DNA from: Gymnothorax reevesii | Lineage: Eukaryota; Chordata; Actinopteri; Anguilliformes; Muraenidae | Direction of reading: 5' to 3' | NCBI GenBank assembly: GCA_029721435.1 | Contig: CM056592.1 | Span: 35,227,611 to 35,291,610, forward strand | Length of the DNA: 64,000 nucleotides | Shown here: piece by piece, positions 25,901 to 33,502 of the stretch | Position numbering within the stretch: the first letter of the stretch is position 1 | Layout: each line of letters opens with the position of its first letter | Notes under the pieces: model-generated | What the model was told of the DNA's origin: nothing | Seen by the model: only the letters and a program-made list of their open reading frames with translations | Databases searched by the model: none | Position numbers and translations under genes: made by a program

Positions 25901-28900
25901 GCTGTCCTTCGTGCGGTTGGGCGGGCGGGCGTGCGTCTCCAAAAACTTCGGCATCGGGCTGAGGGGTATACCGTGCATTGCAGGCCTATTTTTTCAAAAA
26001 TGTCCTATATAACTGTTTATTGCAGTCAATCATAAAGGAACAATAGAATCATATCCAACTCACCTTGCAATTTTCGAGTACCTACTAAGGTATCATAAAA
26101 TATTGCATCATCACAGGGAGTGTTGAAACAAAACTTGAATTTGCATTTGGAAACTGAGAAAATTGCCCCTTGTTACCCGGCCATCTCTTATTATTCCGTT
26201 TTACGGTACTCTTGTTTTGTCCATTCAAGTGCAGCCAGTGTTTAAATCAAACAATGAGCTGTCCAACATTTTTCTATTGGGTTGTATTTCAGGATGAAAT
26301 GCTGCATATGACATATTAAGGCGGGGCTACATGTAGGAACCGTTTTTGTTCGGTGAAGTAAAGATGTTCGGTCAGAATTCCAAATGTAATTAAAATCTTA
26401 AATTGAATTCCCTCAGTAATACTGTCATTTATGTTTGCTTGTTGTTTCTAGTCTGATGGTGGTGAGGTCTTCTCAGGCCCACAGTGTAGAGTGACTCCTG
26501 CTTCTGTCTCCGCAGTAACCGGCTTCCCCTACCCGGCCACAGGGGCTGCGGTGGCCTACAGAGGTGCCCATTTGAGAGGCCGGGGTCGCGCCGTGTACAA
26601 CACATTCCGCGCCGCACCCCCGCCCCCTCCCATCCCCGCCTACGGAGCGTGAGTATCCCAGCGCCTGTGTCCCGGCCCGGTTCTGTCCACCCAATCAGAA
26701 TCAGGCACGTCCACCACAGCGCAAAAAAAAATGTGTGCTTTCTCCTCACATCACCATACAACAGAAACATCAGTCTCCAGTTCCACGATGAGCCTCCAGC
26801 AGTACTCTGTTTTATTCACGAGTTTACCGTCTGCCGCTTCTGTCCTTCGCCCAATGTGAGCACTAGTACGATGGCCGTGGTATGGGCATAGAGAGCCTGG
26901 GCTGTCTAATAGTTTCAAACACAAATCCCGGAGGTTCTCTTTCACTCTAGACCCTACGCCCATCCTTGTTCAACCACCTTTGAGGACACCCAGTATAGAC
27001 TTGCCCGGGGCTAGCCAATGCCCACAGCATAACATCAATGCTCCTGCTGCAGTGTGAAATATGCTATTGCCCTGGGTGCCTGTACATAGATCAGACGCTG
27101 GATTCTCTTCAGTAGAGGGGGGCGTGGTGTTTGGGTTGGTCCGGGAAGCGGATTATTGACACGTCGCATGTCCTGCTACCCCTCGACAGAGTGATTTATT
27201 TTCCCCGGTCACGTGACGCGCTCATTCGCTGCATCTCATTGGGTCCTCTTCTACTGCGACAGCACAGCGATCGGAAAACAAGCGCCACTTGCTAATAGAG
27301 CAGAAAATTGCTCTTTGATTCAAAAAAAAAAAAAAAAAAAAAAAAACAGCATTTTTTTTTTCTCTCTCTTTGAACTGTCATTCTTTATTGCGCCGTGATG
27401 GAGCTGTTATGGAGCTGCCGAGACCTTTGTTTTCCCGGCAGACGAATGTTTGTCTGATCGGTTCAGGATGATCTCAGTGATGGCGAATTCATAAAAGCTG
27501 TGCACCTCCCAACTTTCATCCTCCATTTTAAAACCAGCCTGTCACTGATCGCAGCCTTTGCCAACTAACCAATTGCACCCTCTCTTCTTTTCTCAGGGTG
27601 GTGTACCAGGACGGCTTTTATGGCGCAGAGATCTACGTAAGTACGATTCGTTTCCCCCCTCTCCTTTTGTTCCACAATTATAAAATCAGAAGAAAAGGGA
27701 GAGAAAAGCCAAGCCCCTGAGATAAATATGCAGGATCTCTCTCTTTTTCTCTCCCTCTATCTCTCCCTCTCTCTGCCCCTTTGCCAAGTCTGTGTTGATC
27801 GGGTCTTTGCGTTCAGTGCCAAGAAGCCTGACAGCAAAATTTAAAACCCCCTCAGCGATGCTGCACTCCTCTGTCTCCATGTGATCTCAGACCTTGGCAC
27901 CGGTAGCCGGTCTGAATCTTTCATAAGTTCGGTGTCAGCTCGGGTCCCTTTCTAAAATTAGACGGGTCCTGGGGCCTCTGCTGCTCCCTGGCTCGGTGCG
28001 AGCCCCCGCCGAACCTTTTATCGAGTGCAGCCAGGTGGAGCCAATCTGTGAGGCGCCCGGGCCAGTGGTGACTGGCGAAGGGATCGACGTGGGGCCCCCC
28101 GCCCCCGAGGGCCGCCGTTGGAGCCGGGCGCGAGCGGGAGATAAGGGAGACACGGCGGTTAAACGGGATTAATCTGCCACATGGTGCCCCTCACGCACGC
28201 CATGTGTGCCTGAGCCATCGCCGCTCCGGAGATAGCGCCCTGTTATAGCGCCGCGTGCCCATTTTAAACAATATCGCCGATCCTGTGCCAGTGTCAGATA
28301 ATGATCAGCCATGCAGGCAGTATCCATCAGGCGAGTGGAGGAGGTGAAGTTCATTACACTGCGCAGTGGACAATGACTGTTTCAGCTCCTTACCTCCGTG
28401 GTGCAACGGAGCTAGCCTACTGCTACAGGCCATGGTGCTAGTATAGCGTCAGGAACCGCGGTTGAGTCCTTAGCTTATGGCACCCTTAAAACCAGTAAGT
28501 AAGCTGTCTTAACAGGTATCATGGCCTTATAGTTAGACTTAACGTATTATTTCTGTTGCAATTTGTCAAGTGAGGCAAACATATCACCACAAAGGTGAAA
28601 TAACGTTAGCTTGGGTCATTAGCAGATTTGAAAATGTCAACTCTCTCCGCAAACAGTAACATCACTGCAAGCTGTTCCCTAGTTAAGTGGAAACTGTAAG
28701 ATTTGAATCTTGTTATAAGGTGTTAAACAGGTGAAGACAGGCTGCAGTGCAGTATAGCGTTAGCTGTGGCCACTGAGCTCTACACACAAGGTTTGGAATA
28801 GTCTGACTTAGTAGCTCCCAGTGGGCCGGCGTGGGATTGGTCACTTAGCCTGTCAGTCTCTCCCTTATGCGCGAGCGTCATTAGCTCTGGCATTGGCCCA

Positions 28901-31900
28901 TCCACTGCCCCGGCCTACTGGCGAGGCGCATTGAGATGTCCTGTCAGGGAGCGGGCTCCCATGTTAGGGGAACCGACGGCCTCTCTCACCCTCTCTCCAG
29001 CCCGTATTAACCCACAGCGCGTGCCCACCGCACGTACTCGCTAAAACGCCCGTAAAGACGCTCACTCACACGTACTTATGCAGAATTCTTCGCTCTGCAC
29101 ATAACCCGTGGGGATGGGGCTTGTGCCTTTCACGGTTTGTCTGATCCGCCTCCTTCCGAAATGACAAACACATTCAAATCTCTCGCGTTCCCCCCCCCAC
29201 TCTCCTCTGAAGCCGCATTATTTTGGCGAGAGCGTCAGGAGACGTTAGCAGGTCATGTGATCGAGCGGGAGTGGGAGGCCTCTTGTTCCCTGTGTTGTGT
29301 CAGAGGAGCAAGCAGAAATATGTTTGCATTGTGCATCGCCGATCAGTGACGGCGCACACAAACGCAGGCTGTGCCCGCGGAGCTGTAGCAGAGTGTTCCA
29401 GAGCCCTTCGGGGATCAGGCCCACCCGCTCAAACCGAGCCCACTTTGGCACCACGGCGCCTTCGCCGGGAACCGCCTCGTAAATTAAAGCGGCACACAAT
29501 GGCCGAGACAACAAAGGCTCCAGCGTGTGGCTGCATGTTGATTTGTGGCTCTTATGAGCGATTTCTCGCGTCCGCATCTGTTCTGGCCCAAAACGCTCAT
29601 GGCCCCCATCCCAGGGATTTGCATGGCCCCCCAGGGGCCCCAGGATAAGGACTGGAAGGGCTGTCCTCCGCTCTTAGCATTCGGGGAATCACCTTAACCC
29701 TTCAGTGGGGGGGCTTTAGTTGTTTTTAAAGACCTCAAATCACCACTGACCCCATTCCATATTCAGCTGTGTAACCAGATGTTAGACATTTGATCTCTGG
29801 CGCGTACGCCACTGGACACAAATCCAAAGTTTTAAAAATGAATGAGCGCATTCATTATTAACAAGCAAATATACACAGCAGCGGGCAGACCGGAAACACA
29901 GAGAGACAGAGAATAATCTGGAAGTATGAGAAAGCAGGCAGTTTGTGTCAGTCGAGCCAGAGAGCATTACCAATGAAGGAAATCCAAGGCCTGTTGAAAT
30001 CTGAGAGAGAATGCAGATGCTCTGCACAGATCCAATGTTTTTCTCCATACTGTATTCTTAAAAGTATGGATGGAGGGCATGAGCCTCAGCGCAGCTGTGC
30101 AAAACTCCTCATTCCCCCGACTCGACCCAAATATGGCGTTGGTGTTCATCTTCTAATGTTTTCTGCTGCTCGGAGAGACGGCGACCGCCCCCTTTTGTCA
30201 CGTGTGGGACACTGTGCCACCGGCCGTGGTATTTAAGGTCCTTGACGTCAGTGCGAATCCTTACTTCGGGCTCTGTGTAGCCAGGTCCTCTGAATTAAGC
30301 AGTTTCCCCTGGCTGAGTCCCAGAGACCCTGTACGGGACTGGCACATTAATTACAGGCTTGTTCATCGCCTCAGCCCTTAAAGGAAAGGTACGCCTCGGG
30401 ATGCACTCGCCCCGTCTCCCTCTGATTCATCTTTATTTCATCCTCGAGGTCCGTGTGTGTGAGCCTGTGTGTGTGTATGTGTGTGTTTGAACTCATCCAC
30501 CTATCCAGAAAGCAGGGTTATGGAAACTAGTGGACATTTTCTGTTTTTTAGACATTTTCTAGGGCAAAGGTATTCACTCTTATCCAGAAAGGGCCAGTGT
30601 GGGCGCAGGCTTTCATTCCAGCCAGTTAGTTACACGCCTGATTCTACTAATCAACCTCCAGAGATATTGCAAGAGACCTTGATTTGTAGAACCAGATGTG
30701 TAACTTCATAGTAGCGATGAAAGCCGGCACCCTCACCAGAAAATTCTCGATAAGAGTGAGTACCATTGCTCTGGAGGGGCATTGTGTGTGTGTGTGTGTT
30801 TGTGTGTGCGCGTTAATGCAGTCAATGAGACATGCCATTTTGAGCGGTTACTCTCAAGTTGGTCTTCAGTGCTTCTGAGGGTCTGAATGTCGAAACCAAT
30901 TTGCTAAAACTGCAGTCGCTTGGATGTCACCATTTTCCCGAAAACTACTCCGGAGCGCTCTTTTCTTTTTTATTCGCACCGCTGTGAGTTTCTCATTTCG
31001 TGGCTAAAACAGAGCGAAGGCTTTGTCTCAGCTGACACATCTGACACTTCTCCAGCGCGGCTTCTGTTTGTTTGTGTCGTTTTGTTTCTTAAAAAGAACG
31101 CCAAACCGGCGTCAGCGCGGTGCAGACGGAGCTTCATTACGAGAAACGCTCGGCAAAGCGAGAACTTCTTTCGCTTCCAACCGCCCGCTCCTTTCGTTTC
31201 CCGCTGCGTCTGTTTTGTGCGATGCTAAAAGTGTGCAAACATGTCAAGTGAAATACAGATTTCCCAGAGTGTCTGAATGTGATAAATGTGAAATCCCAAA
31301 CTCTGGACGATGCATTTTTAGGAGTGAAATAGCCTTGGGTGTGAATATCTTGTGAGCGCGGGTCGGGAGTCTCATTGGGGGACAGAATTGGTCTTGCGCT
31401 GCTGGAGATCCAGGCGCTGTTTGATCTCAGGGGTTTGGATGAGGATGGTGTAGTGTAGTGTTGCAGTTAGCTGGAGTCGCCATTAGCCAACATGTTTAAC
31501 TCTGCCTTTGATTGACAGGGGGGATACGCCACGTACAGATACGCCCAGCCCGCCGCCGCAGCCGCTGCAGCCTACAGTGACAGGTAAGAGGGCGCGAGAC
31601 GCCCACGACGGCCCCGAACTGGGCCGACACCAGTCCCTCCCTGGCTCCCCAAACTCCTCCGCTGATGTCTTTACAGCTGGAGCCGGAGAACTCGCATCAT
31701 TCAACGTGATTTGCAGCCGCGCCTGAGATTTATGTAACGTGACTGATTTCGCCCTCAGCGATAGCAACAACCAAAAAAAAAATAATCATCCTGTTCCGTT
31801 CTGCGATAGCAAAGACAGATGCCTACGCCACATGCGTTCATTTTTTCATTATTTCAGTCATATCGGTGAGACGCTTTGCGTTTTTTCCCCTCGAGCGGCC

Positions 31901-32903
31901 TAGGGCATACACCAGGCTTCCACAGCCTCGGAGCGGGGCACCCCACGCCTCCCCTCGGTACCCGGCTCTTCAAACTCGGGGTCCCAGCCTCGGCCATTTC
32001 GGAGCTGTCAGTGATTTATCTGGACCTTCGAGGACCCTGTCAGGTCGGATCAGAGCAGCTGGGAATCTAATCTGGGAGAGATTGAGCGTGTCACTTGTGA
32101 TAACGTATTCCCTGCCCGCCGGCCTGAAGACCCTAGATAATGTAAGATTTATCAGAACTCGCGGCGGCTCAAATTATGAGCGCCGGAGATGGGCAGGCGC
32201 TCGGATCGGACAGCGGCATTATTCTGCAGGAGTTATTTCATCCCTCCCTCTCTCTCTCTCTCTCTCTCTCTTTATTTCCCTGCTTGGAAATAATGCCGTT
32301 TTTGTCTTTAATGTTATCATGACTTGGAATGACAGGGTATTCCCAGTGGTTTAATGCAGACTCGAAAATGTGCTTTTTGGGTATTTGGGCGGATTGTATC
32401 GCGGAGTCGTGCCGTATTGGCGGTGCTTCGAAACTGGCGAGGTCAGCGAGGGGCCTTCCGGGGAAGGTGCGCGGATGCATGACAGGGAGTTTTTGTTGCA
32501 CAAAAGCGCGAGACTGAGACGAATTCGCTGGAGCCAAGGACGAGGGCGAAAAGCCCGGTGCTCCCTCGGTCGCGGCGGCAGCGTTTGACTCCCGAGACCT
32601 CACGCCACACTGGAGAAATGTTTACTCCACGCCTGTAATCCCTCGGTGCCCCCAAACCGGTCCCCTCCTTGCCCTGGGAAACAGCCTGCTGTGGATGTCC
32701 CAGCATTCCCTGTTCCCGTCTCCCGAACACGCCGTCCCCCGGCTCACCAGTCCAATTTCACACGACAGGTCTGACCTTTGATGTTTTAATCCCAGATGAA
32801 AAAAAAACGCGGTTAAATCTGATATTACGTCCCTGTGTAAAAGCCATGTCTGGGGCCACCTCTTCTGCTTTGGAGGAATTATTTTCCCTTCTCTCTCTCT
32901 CTC

Positions 32904-32949
<46 letters not shown>

Positions 32950-33471
32950 CTCTACTCTTTTCCTCACCGATTCTGTGCCCTCGGTCTTCGGCTGTAGGAG
33001 CCTTATCTGTTCCCCACAGACCCTCATTTGCAAACATGTGTTTGAAAAAAAAAGTAAATAAACGAATAACTGAAGTCGAGTAAATAAATAAATAAGACAC
33101 ATCTTGTCCCGTCTTATAAGGAAATTGGAAGGATTAGTTCCGAACCACCAGCAATGAAAAGGCAGCACAGAGCAGCCGAGGCGAACGCGGGGAAAGCTGG
33201 AGAGCAGGAGGGAGATTTGGGGAGACCCACACACAGCCGCACACACTCCTGTACTCTCTCTCTCTCTCCCTCTTTCACCTCTGCTTTACTACCTCCTTTA
33301 CTCTCACACCTTTTCTACTCCTGTCCTCTGTCTTCATCTCACTCCGTTTCGCTGTCTAGCTTTCGTCTCGCGCGCATAAAAATCCTAAAATTGCAAGACG
33401 GAAAAACGAATCCATCTAAAACCTGAATCCAGATATTTCATGTAATGACAGACATCTTTCACTTCTTTGGG

Positions 33472-33502
<31 letters not shown>

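Larger units (their letters stand above)
24859..26206 (-). mobile_element. Degenerate pogo-like DNA transposon
   Basis: The element is bounded by TA dinucleotides (24857-24858 and 26207-26208). The terminal inverted repeats CAGTAAAATGGGGTAGTAAG (left) and CCGTAAAACGGAATAATAAG (right, reverse complement) match at 18 of 23 positions when extended to AGA. CAGTAAAACGG-type ends are typical of fish pogo/Tigger-like elements. It contains a broken transposase start on the minus strand (25667 down to about 25262) but lacks room for a DDE catalytic domain. It is therefore internally deleted and inactive. Confidence 0.7.
19122..26515. other. rbfox3 intron, 7.4 kb
   Basis: Contains a CA-rich microsatellite (about 20848-21190), C-rich tracts near 21480 and 21850, a possibly conserved A/T-rich block (about 22500-22830) and a degenerate pogo-like transposon (24859-26206). 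No host coding exon seen. Confidence 0.7.
27637..31518. other. rbfox3 intron, 3.9 kb
   Basis: Contains a weak tRNA-like piece (about 28395-28490), two TGCATG motifs (29532 and 29620), a short TG repeat (about 30459-30487), a foldback miniature element (30560-30773) and a second TG run (about 30783-30810). No coding exon seen. Confidence 0.65.

Noticed and set aside
28395..28490. Functional tRNA gene
   Set aside because: Box-like words are present but no paired acceptor, anticodon and T stems could be drawn.
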